DNA of 64,000 nucleotides from Lunularia cruciata (lineage: Eukaryota; Streptophyta; Marchantiopsida; Lunulariales; Lunulariaceae): assembly GCA_948567375.1 (NCBI GenBank), contig OX419758.1, positions 12,529,001-12,593,000 of the forward strand, given 5' to 3'. A program made the translations under genes and the position numbers. This document shows positions 34,187-45,835 of this stretch, piece by piece. Under the pieces are notes generated by a model, which ran no database searches, was not told the origin of the DNA, and was given only the letters and a program-made list of their open reading frames with translations. Position 1 is the first letter of the stretch. Every line of letters starts with the position of its first letter.

Positions 34187-34800
34187 TACATGGCTAACAA
34201 TATCGTACATTATGGAAGCACAACTCACACATAAGTCATGCATAAACTCTAATGTACCACAATAATCAATTGACTCTTCCACTCAAATTGGATCTAAACT
34301 GAATCTTCCATTCAACAGTCTACCAACAATCATGCAATGATTATAATCAAACCACATCCACTCTAACTAAGAGACCCCAGGTGATGCTCACCGGCTTTTG
34401 TCTACCATAACCAGGAACTCAAAAGCTCAACATCAAAAAAGTGAGCTCTCTAGAGCTGCAATTCAAAAGTATACCCTTTTGCTTGACTTAGGTCTCCAAC
34501 CCTAATAGAGGCATTAGAGTATGAATGATGCAAGTGACAGTAGGTCCTACCATGTGATCAATAGCCTTAACATGAAATGTGGCCGCCATCAAGTAGTCCA
34601 TGAGCAACTACCAAAATAATTATGATTGCCAACACTATCACTTCAACATTTGAGCAAAATAGCTTTGGTGCTACAAATGTCATGACAATTATCGTGTTTT
34701 TATACATCACTATATACATTGATGTCAATATCATACCCTATAGAAGCACAACTCACACATAAGTCACACATGAACTCTAAAGTGTCACAATTGCCTCCCT
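34187..34800. repeat. B-family LTR end (34,260-34,687) inside a direct repeat
   Basis: 34,260-34,687 matches the right ends of B1 (to 22,440) and B2 (to 57,736) and ends CATGACA. It is therefore a B-family LTR part and probably the left (3') LTR of B2. It is flanked by a direct repeat of about 65 bp, GAAGCACAACTCACACATAA with neighbours, at about 34,187-34,255 and again at about 34,725-34,795. That is too long for a target duplication. It may mark a local duplication or recombination. Confidence 0.6.
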
Positions 34801-34951
34801 AGTTGGTAATTAGGTCCCTCTAACTCCAGATAGTCATCTACTCAAAGTATGTGATATGCCCTATGTTGGGCCAAGATTAAGAGACCATGTGCTATTGAGA
34901 CTCATTGTTAGTAACATATCTACAATCTATATCACATAAAGTGTGAACTAG
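34801..34951. other. Short unassigned spacer
   Basis: Between the B-family LTR and the E-family LTR fragments. Nothing recognised. Confidence 0.4.
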
Positions 34952-35335
34952 TGTAATACAAATAGCTAAACATATCATCTAGAGGTGAAAATTTGCTTGG
35001 TAACATCTTGAATGAGGTTATGTATAATGGGCTAAGTAGATCAAATAGATGTGTCACCAAAAGAGTACTTCTACTAATAGGGTAAGAGTAAAAAATAACC
35101 TAAAATTGTAATACCAAAAGCTAGACATATTATCTAGAGGTGGAAATTGGCTTGGTAAACATCTAGAAGAATGTTATGTATGATGTTATGTATGATGGGC
35201 TAGGAAGATCAAATAGAGTTGTCACCAAAAGAAGACTTTTACTAATAGAGTAGGAACCAAAAATACCCTAGAAACTTAAAACCTAATTTTGGAAGCCTAA
35301 ACAGATGAATTAGGCCTCAAAAATGTGCAAATTCC
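34952..35335 (+). repeat. Two tandem fragments of the E-family LTR start
   Basis: Two adjoining copies, at 34,952-35,106 and 35,107-35,335. Both begin TGTAATAC and match the first 150-230 bp of the E LTRs at 45,247 and 56,960. They lack the LTR 3' halves. The second has a small internal duplication of ATGTTATGTATG. Confidence 0.75.
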
Positions 35336-36432
35336 CTAGTTACAACATAGTAATAGCTCCACCAAAAGACCCCCATAAGATACACTACAAGCTTGCACAT
35401 ACAAGTTCCAAGCTTGGGTCCATAGTGCCATCAATGTTTGGGAGGTCGCATGACACACAATTGTGCACATGATCCTTCCAAACAACACCGTCCTATCCTT
35501 CCAACATGAGGACTATAGTAACATCATGACAAATAGATGTAGGTAAATCTAGATCTTGTCCATAGATTAGAAAGTAAGGAGAGAAGGATGCTAAGGAGGC
35601 TTGTTGGCTGAACCGATAGCCCATAGTCAATCGAGGTAATTGGGGATCCCTATCTCCCAAGTGGCCTCTCCACAAACCATACTTATGCAATCCTCTCTTC
35701 ATTGAATGAAGCGCTCTCTCTCCTAAGCCATCTACCTCAAGGTGATCTCTAGAGGTAGTATGATGATCAATCAATGCCTTGTCATACAAGATCTAAAACT
35801 CTCCCAAGAACTATGTACTCTATTCAGTCAAAACCTCAATTGGTGCACCAAAATGACTAAGAACTCGATCCAAGAATGAGTAAGTTGCCCTTTCACTAGA
35901 CTTGTCAAGAAGTGCACCAACATCACTTGGCTTGCTAAAGTACATGATCTCTCTCCTTGGCATCAATTGTGCCACCCATACCACTAGTGCAAAGATAATT
36001 CATCACTAAGACATCATCATGAATGTATCACTTATCTATACCAATATCTCCACCCTTTAGATCTATAACCTCAATAACTCTTCCTATTGTGTTGAGAGAG
36101 ATACCATCAAAGTCTTAGAAGTTTTACATAGAAAGGGAGATGCATGCCAACTTGGCACCTTCTCCTTATCTGTCTCACTATACCAACTTGCTCTAGTTTG
36201 ATCTTTTTGGCTAAGACATGGGTTTCTATTCAATTCATTTACATCACAATTCACCACACTAGGTCTCTAAATAATTATGAAATCATACTCTTGTAAATTA
36301 GAGCTCATTGTGCAAGCTTCCCTAAAAGCTTGTCAAAATTCATTAACCACTTTAGTAGTTGATGATCAATGATGAGAGTAAAGGAGTTACCAAATGAATC
36401 AACATCAAATATGTGTTATTGTCCATACTACT
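35336..36432 (-). pseudogene. B2 integrase and RNase H relic
   Basis: Minus strand. The 98-codon frame 35,493-35,789 holds DGLGERALHSMKRGLHKYGL and YRFSQQASLASFSPYFLIYG, a typical gypsy integrase stretch just after the third catalytic residue. Upstream, ERATYSFLDRVLSHFGAPIE near 35,830-35,930 gives the central part of the core. Near 36,330-36,380 an LIIDHQLLKWL-like string marks the RNase H end. Downstream of integrase, a CDLPNIDGT string is also readable. H interrupts it at 36,432. Its orientation matches the B2 gag at 42-44 kb, so they were likely one element. Confidence 0.7.
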
Positions 36433-36847
36433 TGTAACAATATGGAGTTTAGCAACAAAGTTAGTAGGGCTAACAAAGTAACAAATTAGACAAATTAGCC
36501 TAGAATATTCTAGAAGTATCTAGGAAGCTACTTGAGAAGCTTCTAGAAGCTTCCCACTAGTAGATAGCTTCTAGAAGCTTCTAACTAACTTAGCTTGCAC
36601 ACCAAGTAAGCAGCTCCTAGAAAGAAGCTTCTTGAGAAGGTTCCCAATTAACTTGGCTTGCACTCCAAGAAACCGGCTCAAGGAAGCTTCTTGAGAAGCT
36701 TCTCAAGAGCCTTGTATGATCCCTATGGATACAAGAGCCAAAGCTCATACTAGGCATTTGGAGTTTTCCCTCATTCAAGTGTCCCAATGTGAGCTTCCAT
36801 TCTCCTATTTCTCTCCTTGGTCTTGGTCTTGGTCTTGGTCTTTTACA
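36433..36847 (+). repeat. Element H 5' LTR
   Basis: TGTAACAATATGG to TTTTACA, 415 bp, related to the C LTRs. The usual TATAAATA reads TATGGATA near 36,724. A short GGTCTT repeat lies just before the end. Confidence 0.92.
36503..36581 (+). promoter_or_regulatory. Cluster of perfect heat-shock-element-like arrays in H LTR
   Basis: Three arrays with exact spacing: GAATATTCTAGAA at 36,503-36,515 (three units); GAAGCTTCTAGAAGCTTC at 36,536-36,553 (four units); TTCTAGAAGCTTC at 36,569-36,581 (three units). Each unit is GAA or its complement TTC with two-base spacing, the HSF consensus. They lie 140-220 bp upstream of the TATA position. Confidence 0.55.
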
Positions 36848-36848
36848 T

Positions 36849-36859
36849 TGGAATCAGAG
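36849..36859 (+). other. Element H primer-binding site
   Basis: TGGAATCAGAG follows the LTR after one T. It matches the initiator-Met site TGGTATCAGAG with one change. Confidence 0.8.
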
Positions 36860-38046
36860 AAGGAATGGGATGGATGGTATTTATGGACCACCAAATCCAC
36901 TTCCAAAAAACCATTGGGATTTTTGTGTCCAAGTACTACCCAAGCATCGGTTCACACAATTCATCACTTTGTACTTTAGATAGGATTTTCTACATATGAT
37001 CACCTTGTTTGAGGAACTCTTGATACTTCCAGTTGTAACTTATGGAGAATAGTGGACATGTTGCATTTATGTGTTAATAAATTAGATAAATTGGGAGTAG
37101 TAGGATAGAGTAGTAGCCATGGCTGCAATACTGGATGTTATCATTGCTATGCAACAACGAATCGAGCACCTTACTTGATTGTTGGAGAACAAACAAACAA
37201 CAACAAGAACACATCAAGAGCACTAGTTCAAGATGGAGAAGATTGAATCTGATTTCCAAAACCCAAGGTATTTGAATGCATTAAAATTTTGGGCATAGTG
37301 GAGAATTTTGTGTTTGATTGCAAATGTTACTTTAAAGCTACAAATCTTCAAGATGAACGGATACAAATTCTCTTGGCTTCTAGCCAATTGGATGGTGTGG
37401 CAAAACTTTGGTGGCGATTCTAAATGGAGCAAGCTGAATGTTGGATTGTTGCACCAATCTTCACATGGGTGGAATTCAAGGATGCAATACTTGGTCAATT
37501 TCAAACTATAAATGCCACCTGAGCCACACAAGATAAATTGGCGGAGTTGAAGCAGATTGACTCTATAAGGAGCTACATCACGCAATTTCAAAATATCATC
37601 ATAAAGATTCTAGATATACAAGAAGGTGAAGTTTTGGATCAATTTGTGAGGGGCTTGAAGTCACAAACCAATTGGAGGTGACTATACAGGAACCACAAAA
37701 CATAGAAGAAGCCATGCAATTGGTTGAGCACTTTGATTCCTTAGTTGCAACAACTTGGTCTCAACCTCAACCTACACAAAGCCTACCAGTACACTACACA
37801 TGGGTGGAGGAATCGGCACCAATGGAGATTGATGTTATCCAATAGAGACCACTTGGTACAGCGGATAGAGAAAGATTGCGACAAAATGGTGGTTGTTTTT
37901 TATTGTCACCAAGTTGGACATCACATTGCTGAATGTCTACTTAAGAATGGGTGACCTCGATAAGTTCCCTAGATGGAGTTTGTGGAGCGGAATGATCAAG
38001 GAAACAAGGAATCCTAGTAGGAGATTTTGAGCTATCTATTGAGAGC
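36860..38046 (+). pseudogene. Element H gag relic
   Basis: The same block order as in C. Readable pieces are LANWMVWQNFGGDSKWSK in one frame near 37,380-37,440, DKLAELKQIDSIRSYITQF near 37,530-37,590 and DQFVRGLKSQ near 37,640. The knuckle near 37,885-37,935 still reads VVVFYCHQVGHHIAECLL, with C, H and C kept and the first Cys lost. Confidence 0.75.
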
Positions 38047-38433
38047 TTGATTAGTTCCAATGGGATTGAAGGCTTGACTTATGCAAGTTTTCTTCACTTG
38101 CAAGGTACGATATCTAATCAGGGTTGTAGGATTTTGGTTGATTTTAGAAGTTCAAAGAATTGCATGTCTATGCAATTACCAAAAGAATTGGGTATTCCTA
38201 TCAAGCCAGTAATTAGAAGTAGATTGATGATGGTGGATGGTAGAAAGGGTTCTACATTTCATACCTTGCATCTTGTTACCTTCAAGATTAGAAAGGAGTA
38301 TTTGGAGTGTATGAGGTTTGTAGTGGCACCTCTACACTATGATTACATTCTAGGCTTGAATGTCATAAGGTTCAATTTGATTGGAACCAATGACAAATTC
38401 AAATACAACACCAAGGAAGGAATTTCCTATTAG
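38047..38433 (+). pseudogene. Element H protease relic
   Basis: A frame of 128 codons. ILVDFRSSKNCMS marks the active-site region (Asp kept, DTGSS altered) and FVVAPLHYDYILGL the C-terminal block. It is homologous to 11,457-11,830. Confidence 0.82.
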
Positions 38434-38474
38434 GTTGTCTAGCACCTCCGAGTAAGACACCTAAAAATAGTTAG

Positions 38475-38655
38475 TCCCAAGATGGGAAGTTTATCAAGAA
38501 GGTAGCTATAGATCAAGCCTTGAAGGGAGATAAGTCCCAAGATGTGAAGTTTACCAAGAAAGCAGCTATGGAGCAAGCTTTGAAGAAAGATGAGTCCCTA
38601 GATGGGAAGTTTGTTAGTGAAACCAGCCATAGAGCAAGCTTTGGAGGAAGATAAG
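38475..38655 (+). repeat. Three 60-bp coding repeats in the PR-RT linker
   Basis: Units start at 38,475, 38,535 and 38,595, in frame with protease in origin. Each encodes 20 residues of the form SQDGKFxKKxAxxQALKxDx, a charged helix. C has the same repeat at 11,895 and 11,955, and F has it reversed near 52,190-52,340, so it is a family trait. Confidence 0.85.
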
Positions 38656-39500
38656 TCTATTTTTGCAGTGTGGATCAAGCCGATTGCACAAGGACAATCT
38701 GAGGAGGACAAAGAGCCTCATCAAGCAATGGTTGATCAGATAGTTTAGGAGTTTGTAGACATATTTCTGGATGATCTGCTGAAGGGATTACCCTCAGTTG
38801 GGGTATGCCCTTCAAGATTGAGTTATTGCCAGGGAGTACTCTAGTGAGTAAACCAATCTATCGGCTCTCACCAAAGGAGTTTGATGAGTTGTGAACAACA
38901 CTTATGGAGTTGTTGGAGAAGGACTTCATATGACATAGTACCTCTCCTTGGTGAGCATCGGTACTATTTGTTCCAAAGAAGGATGGAGGACTTCATTTTT
39001 GTATTGATTATCATAGGCTCAATAAGCAAATAGTGAAGAATGCATATTCCTAGCCTCAGATTGATGACTTGCTTGATTAATTGAGTGGAGCACGATAGTT
39101 TTCCAAGCTAGATCTTTGCAATGGTTGTTGGCAAATCCCTATTGATAGGGAAGATGTGCAAAAGATTGCCTTTCGCACAAGGTATGGGTATTTTGAGTGG
39201 AGAGTTCTACCTTTAGGGCTCATTAATGCTCCAAAAATCCTCATGGATTAGATGCATTGGGTGCTGGATGGACTATTGGATCAATAGGTGATGGTGTTCT
39301 TGGATGATATCTTAATCTATAGCAAGATAGAGGTAGAATATGTGAATCATGTGCAAGAAGTCCTAAGATAACTACAACAATGGAAATTTTATTGCAAGAA
39401 GTCAAAGTGTGCCTTTTGGCAAAAGGAAATCACCTTCTTGGATCACAAGATCTCATCAAAAGGAAGCAAGATGGAAGAGGAGAAAATCAAGGAGAACCAC
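38656..39500 (+). pseudogene. Element H RT relic
   Basis: RT lead-in PIYRLSPKEFDEL near 38,855, [11 protein letters not shown]-like near 39,000, GYFEWRVLPLGLINAPKI near 39,185-39,240 and VVFLDDILIYSK-like near 39,295-39,330. Stops are frequent. Near 39,495 the sequence jumps to RNase H; about 270 bp present in C (18,628-18,780 and adjoining) are missing. Confidence 0.78.
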
Positions 39501-39948
39501 CAAGCATGAAGAAGCATTCCAAAAGCTAAAACATATGGTGTCTTCAAGACCCATCCTTCAACCATATGATCCTCAACTACCTTGTGTGGTTGATTTTGAT
39601 GCTTATAACTTTGCAAGTGGAGTAGTGTTACAACAAGAATTCCCAGATGGACTACATCCCATTACCTTTGTGTCTCATAGACTAAATACAGCTGAAAGAA
39701 ATTACTCTGCTTGAGATCAAGAACAACTTGCAATGGTATATGCCACCAAGGTATACAGATATTATCTCTTGGAGAAACAAGGGATCATGCAAACTGATCA
39801 CAAACCATTGTTGCAGACCTTACACTTGATACACATGAAGAATCAACATCATTGATGGGAGGAGCAACTCCAATTGTTTGAAATCAAACTTGAGTACAAA
39901 CCAGGTTGGTTCCATGTCATCCTTGATGCTCTATCACGATGACCTAAT
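39501..39948 (+). pseudogene. Element H RNase H relic
   Basis: TTKHEEAFQKLKHMVSSRPI, CVVDFDAYNFASGVVLQQEF and a DHKPLLQTLH string near 39,800 mark the RNase H domain. The frame breaks at a TGA near 39,712. Confidence 0.8.
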
Positions 39949-41304
39949 TTGAGGTCTCTTCCTCTCATCACAGCAGCAATTACAACAGTGGTTAATGACT
40001 CCAAGGTCCAAAATGAGTTTTGGTCAGCTCTACAACAAGATCTTTTCTTCCAAATGGTACATGGTCATCTTACGGCATATGACAAGGAGTACAACACTTT
40101 CTCCTTCAAGGGAGGCCTTATATTCCATGAGGATCGGATCTATGTTCCAGCCAAAAGTGATCTCCGACTTGTGTATCTTCAAGAAGCCCATGATTTACCA
40201 ATAGCTGGTCACATGGGTGTAGACAAGACCTTGGTTACCCTCCAACCCCAATGGTGGTGGCCCAATATGACACGAGATGCTCAAGAGTTTGTCCAATTGT
40301 GTGAAAGCTACCAACAAGAAGACCAACAACTAGAAGTAGAGTGAACTCCTTCAAGCACTCCTTATTCCATCCGCTTGATGAGAACATGTGAGCTTGGATC
40401 TCATCACATCCTTGCCTAAGACAAAGCAAGGACACACAACAATCATGGTGTTTGTGGATAAGTTTAGTAAGCAAATCCACTTGGCACCAAGCTTAGCGCA
40501 AATCTACTTTGACAATGTCTTCAAGCATCATGGGATGCCACATGTACTCATCTCCAACCGTGATCCTTGATTCACTAGGAATTTTTGGCAAGCACTCTTC
40601 CTGATACTCGGCACCAAGCTTGCTTTATCCACGGCCTATCATCCTCAAACTGATGGACAAACCAAACATGCAAATTGTACCTTGGAAGATATGTTGTATG
40701 CCTTTGTCAATGTCCACCATACCAATTAGGATGAATGTCTTGCAGCTATAGAATTTGCTTACAACAATTCCAAACAGGTAAGCACCGGATTTTCTCCTTT
40801 CTTTTTCAATTTTGGCCAAGATCCACTTGTTCCAGATTCTCTTCTTGCTCCGCTCCCATCTCAGGTCCCTCATACTTCAACCTTCTTGACCACCATCTCC
40901 CAATCTCTCCAACAAGCCAAATCTCACCTCCTTGTTGCCTAGAATTGTCAGAAACAATAAGCGGACCACCATCATTGTGATCTTACCTTTGAAGTTGGTG
41001 ATAAAGTCATGATATCCTCTAGTAATCTACCCCTCCCACTTGATACCAAGTTTGTAAACTTGCCCCTAATTGGATAGGACCCTTTGATGTCACCCAAATT
41101 GTCTCTCCTGTTGCTTATCAACTTGAATTGTCTTGTCATATGCGTATCCATCCTATCTTTCATATTTCCAAGTTGAAATCCTTTTTCCTAACCCCTCTTC
41201 TTTTTCCTCTTGAGTCCAACCTCCTCCTCCTCTTGTCCCTATCAATGATCATGAGGAGTACAAAGTTGATCATATCCTTACGTGTTGCCACATTGAACAA
41301 GGCC
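39949..41304 (+). pseudogene. Element H integrase relic, chromodomain cut off
   Basis: The frame 39,949-40,344 includes DLRLVYLQEAHDLPIAGHMG (the HH part of the finger) and PQWWWPNMTRD. The second CC pair is damaged (CESYQQEDQ). The core continues with SLDLITSLPKTKQGHT at 40,388 and [20 protein letters not shown] near 40,640-40,700. The tail MRIHPIFHISKLK at 41,131 is readable. The chromodomain starts near 41,245 and is cut at 41,304 by the A-LTR fragment. Confidence 0.82.
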
Positions 41305-41605
41305 TATGAGCCGGCCTATCCCTCACTCAAGATGAACCTCTGATGGCTATTATGGTAGCGCATCATGGACTAAGAAGGCAAGGAATCCCAACTCCATCAT
41401 ACTTCTCCAAGACTCAAGACATTGCTCACTAGAGAACTCAATGAGAGAGAGATAGTTGCCAATGAAAGGATGATGAGTACCTCTTCACCCCTAGTTTATA
41501 TACTTGTGAAATAGTTACGCACCAAAGTTACTAATTATTGGAGTAACTCAAGTTACTAGGCTAAAAGTCAAGTTAAGTCAAAAAGTATAAAGGAATATCC
41601 ATCCA
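41305..41605 (-). repeat. Element A LTR fragment inside H
   Basis: Matches the plus-strand left 301 bp of the A LTR (233-533), from TATGAGCCGGCC to GGAATATCCATCCA. It replaces about 500 bp of H between the chromodomain and the inner part of the 3' LTR. There is no target duplication, so it looks like recombination or break repair with filler rather than insertion. Confidence 0.85.
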
Positions 41606-41920
41606 CAACAAAGTAGTAAATAAGGAAAATTAGCCTAGAATATTCTAGAAGTATCTATGAAGCTTATTGGGAAGCTTCTAGGCTAGATTAGCTTGCACTC
41701 CAAGTAGGTAGCTTCTAGAAGCTTCCAACTAACTTAGCTTGCACGCCAAGTAAGCAACTCCTAGAAGGAAGCTTCTTGAGAAGCTTCTCAAGAGCCTTGT
41801 ATGATCCCTATAAATACAAGAGCCAAAGCTCATGCTAGGCATTTGGAGTTTTCCCTCATTCAAGTGTCTCAATGTGAGCTTCTATTCTCCCATTTTTCTC
41901 CTCGGTCTTGGTCTTTTGCA
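41606..41920 (+). repeat. Element H 3' LTR, 5'-truncated
   Basis: Starts within the LTR (ACAAAGTAGTAAATAAGG matches position 40 or so of the C LTR) and ends TTTTGCA, one change from TTTTACA. TATAAATA at 41,809-41,816. Perfect HSE-type triples lie at 41,638-41,650 and 41,713-41,725. Confidence 0.88.
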
Positions 41921-41925
41921 CTACT

Positions 41926-44420
41926 GCAAGCACTTTCCCTTATATGAACTATACTTAGCCTGCATTAAGTTGTTGGAGTGATTAATGTTATTGTTGAAAT
42001 GGCTGATATACTATGTTATTATCACAATGCCTTGAGCTTTATGATAGCTTTATGGTGCTAGCTCTGTAGTGAGCTATTAGAGCTATCAATCAAATGACCA
42101 GATTGAGTCTAGACAATGAGCTCCTCACATGTGATATATTGTGTTGAACCACCCTCTAGAAATGTTTGGATCTGAAATAGACACCTCTCCACATTGGTGT
42201 TCCGTAGCTCAAGGCCAATAATTGCAACCTTCTCCAACATAAAGGGCTATGCACCAAAGTCTTATTAGACCCTTTGTGGTGTATAGACCTTCCTTGAAGG
42301 TCTCACCAAATGGAAAATCTCACTCTAGTTGTCCAATATGACAACTCTAAGTGTGAACCAAGCTTGCTTAAAGGTAGGTCTAGTTGGTAACTCCTCTAAC
42401 CTAGTTGTTATTGCTTGCCATAAACTAATGGTTGTTGAACTGATCCAAGGCTCCTCAATCAAGTCAGCTCTATTATCAACCACCTCTACTCTACAAGCAA
42501 GAACTACATCATCCATACTCTCACAAAATGTGGTAGCCAACCAGAAAATTGGAGTTGGGTCAACTCCTAATGTAAACATGTCATTGGGTAAAAACAAAGG
42601 GAAGCACATAATCAACTGAGCCACACTCAACATTGTGCTAGCCTCAATTTCTATAGTAGTAGGTGGTTGGCTAGCACCTAGTCCATCATGAGCTCCATCA
42701 TCACCTACTACACTTGCACTAGGACATTTAGGAGCTATGGATGTTGTCTATAGTGTCTTAGAGAATGTGAAAGACAAGGGAAGTCTACCATGTCTACCAA
42801 CATCTTCCTCTTTATTGGATCCAACTTCATTGATATTCCTCTAAGCTCTAGAGCACTATTGCACTCCTAGTCACTACAAAAAATACATCTACTTATGTTG
42901 TTCCGCACATAAAGTCCAATACATCTCTATTACCAATATAAGGTGGAAGTGGCAACATCCAAATTTGACATCCGCTAAGCTATAGCCATGCTAGCCAATC
43001 TTTGCTCAGTATGAGTAACCATGGTTGTATTAAAAGCAAGTGTAGGTATTGTATCCCTACTAGGTGTGGATCCTCTACCGCCTCAACCTCCATGACTAAG
43101 ATCTCTTCTACTATGTGTTATAACAACCTTACTACTCCATAACTCCAAGTGAAGGTCAAATCATTGATCAAATCTGTAGGATAAAATCTGTGGCAATAGT
43201 CACACTATCTCTATGTTGATTATGATGCATCATAGGTATCATGTTCACTGCCTTAAGTGCACTCTCTCTTGTGGTGAGGTACACCACAGGTCCAACAAGC
43301 AACACTAGCACTAATTAGCTATTGTTGACCTAAAAAAGAAGATAAGGGTCTAGTTGCACTAGGCCCTCCATCACTCCATAAGATCTGGGTTGTCCACTTT
43401 GCCCTCAAAAGCCAACATGATGTAATGCACTTTTTTACACTTTAGAAGTAACAATTGTGGATGAGGTCTCCCTACCATGTCATCTAGATGTTACCACTCT
43501 CTCTTCCACCATGTTGAGCTCAATGTGCTCAGCCAAACTAATGACCACCACCAAAGTAAGTGAGGTAGCATGTAACAATGTAGCATTACATACTCTACAT
43601 TGTAACTACTTGTCCAAGATCCCATATCAAAAGACTCCCTCTAGCTTTTTGCCTGAACTCTTGCAAGCTCCTCAACTTGTCAATCCGTACCCCTAATAGT
43701 TTTGCCTCAAACACTAAAAGAATTCTACCTTGAATTAAACCTTGGTATTGGACCACCTCCTATAGTAGTACCTCTAATTTTTGTAGCATCATCTCCAACT
43801 AGGGCACTTCCATTGGATACACCAATGCTACTAAAGCTAGAACATGTGGGTATAGCCGACCTACCCTTCAAAACCAAGCTTGAAGTAATGGAGATGTAAA
43901 TTGGAGACCAATATTGTTTCCATAGCTCAATCTACTCCAAGTGAGCTCTCTTAACTCATTATAGTCATCCATTGACAGACCCTCCAAGTGCTAAAAAAAC
44001 CCCTTCCATGCCATGAAGGGTGTGAACAAAGTTGGGTTTTGTATCTACTATAGATCACACCAACTATCAAACTCTTGGATGAAATCATCTAGCTCAATGG
44101 TACCCATTATACCAAACTAGTGTATAACCTTTGGAGGCCCCATAAATCTTATTCATGTCCCACAACAATAGTGTGGACACACCAAGTGCACTGTCAATTG
44201 AGTCAACTTATGTATTAGACTTCAAATCAAAGTCAATCTACTCACTCATTGGGACTTGAGATACAAGTTGATATCAAGCACCACTCTATGTAAACCCACT
44301 ATATATTGCAATAATATCTTCTCTAGAATCCCACAAAAATTTTGTCGTGATAATGTAACTCAAATAACAACCGTAACCACCACAAGTACCCCATTAAGGA
44401 TCACCACCAAGTGCCACCAC
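41926..44420 (-). pseudogene. B2 gag region relic, uninterrupted copy
   Basis: The full-length counterpart of B1 pieces 1-232 and 8,018-9,828, without insertions. In minus-strand order: a gag-like region near 44,100-43,500 (HLEGLSMDDYNEL, ATLLHATSLTLVVVISLAEH), a Cys/His cluster with HHKREC near 43,260-43,300, and an acidic to neutral downstream part. The longest remaining frame is 42,325-42,633 (102 codons, FTLGVDPTPIFWLATTFCES), whose domain I do not recognise. Stops are common. Confidence 0.6.
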
Positions 44421-45246
44421 TCACTAATGTAGGTCTAATTGTGACAACTATATTAGGGGAGAGAGTGATCCGTAATATGCCTTCACAACATGCACTCTCA
44501 CAATATGTAGACTCTCATGGTCTGCAAGTCATCACTTTTTGCTTAACAGAGAGAAACATACATAATTTGATTGGTTATCATTCCAGTCTCACTATCAAGA
44601 GCATACCAGAGCACCAATGCTCTAAAGTTAGAGCACCTCACATAAACATGGGGCATGAATAGGAAGTAGAGAATAGAGGGGATCCAATCACAAGAATTGT
44701 AATTGAAAATCCTCCATTTCATAAATCAATACTTGATTGACTCTGCCATCATTTGGTATTTGATATAATAGGAGTGTTTATCTATTCTTAAGCTACCAAG
44801 AGCACCAAGGATGAGATCACATTACCTCTCCTAGCTAGCTACATGTAAATAGGTCAACTAGTCATGATCACTCTCAAGGAAATCTAAGACCATGATCAAA
44901 TGTACCAATGATACGCCATGGTTGGAGATACCACCAATGGCCTCAGTTCTTACACTTGATTCTTCCCTAGTCTCACTTCTTTGATGTAATTAGTTCACTT
45001 TTCTACTCGAGTCACACTCAAATTGGATCTGAACTCAATCCTCCACTCAACAATCTATGAACAATTGGACAATGATGACAATCAAACCAAACCCACTCTA
45101 GCAAAGAGACTTTAGGTGATGTTTGTTGGAGTGTCCACCATAGCCAAGAACTTGAAGGCTTAACATTAGAAAAGTGAGCTCTTTGGAGTTACACTTTGAA
45201 AGTATACTCCTCTGCTTGACCTAGGTCTTTAGCCTTAACGTCCAAT
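44421..45246 (-). mobile_element. B2 leader and LTR-like region, left of E
   Basis: Homologous to 21,159-22,240. It contains AGAGCATACCAGAGCA near 44,600 as in B1, a possible but unproven primer-site neighbourhood. E interrupts it near 45,246; the last 185 bp of the B LTR reappear at 57,552-57,736. Confidence 0.6.
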
Positions 45247-45822
45247 AGCTCAACATATTATCTAGAGATGGAAATTAGCTTAGTAAAATTTGGAAGGATT
45301 TTATATATGATGGACTAAGTATACAAGATAGAAGTATCACCAAAAGAGTACTTCCACTAATAGGGCAGGAGTCAAAAACACCTTGAAACTTTAGAGTTAA
45401 TTTTGGAGGCCTAAACAGATGAACTAGGCCTTGAAAATAGATTGGTCCCCATCCCCTTCAAGGATAAAGGCTTGCCTTCTCCCTCCTTTATTCATCTCAT
45501 CAAGAGCTTTCTAATGGTACCTCACCTATGTAATTCTAAGCTTCATACAAGAAGATTCTCTAAAGATTCTCTTTAGTCAAGCTTGTTTGACCAACCAGAT
45601 AAGACAAGGACCAACATGTCACCCATCCATGCAACTAATTTAAGGGTGGAGCTTGCTAACATTTCACCAATCCATGTATATGATCCAAGAGTTGAGTTTC
45701 CTTTGAGTGGATCTTATTTGCTATATAATAAAGACAAGGTGCTCCTTTGGAGCATCAGAGCATTGAGTGTTGAAGCTTTGTATTTTCTCTCTTGGGAATT
45801 CTCCTGTCCTGAAAATATTACA
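45247..45822 (+). repeat. Element E 5' LTR
   Basis: Matches 56,960-57,551 from TAGCT onward. TATA-like TATATAATA at 45,722-45,730. It ends AATATTACA, followed by a decayed primer site TGAGATCAGAGT at 45,824-45,835 (initiator-Met type TGGTATCAGAGC). Confidence 0.85.
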
Positions 45823-45835
45823 ATGAGATCAGAGT

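Larger units (their letters stand above)
36433..41920 (+). mobile_element. Element H: C-family chromovirus, internally rearranged
   Basis: 5' LTR 36,433-36,847, primer site, gag, protease, RT, RNase H and integrase relics, and a truncated 3' LTR ending at 41,920. Perfect target duplication CTACT (36,428-36,432 and 41,921-41,925). A deletion near 39,495 joins RT directly to RNase H. Near the 3' end, the chromodomain, polypurine tract and start of the 3' LTR are replaced by a 301-bp fragment of the element A LTR. All frames carry stops. Confidence 0.92.

Noticed and set aside
44590-44625. AGAGCATACCAGAGCA as the B primer-binding site
   Set aside because: It contains ATACCA and GAGC but not in the order needed to pair with initiator tRNA, and the LTR border beside it could not be confirmed.
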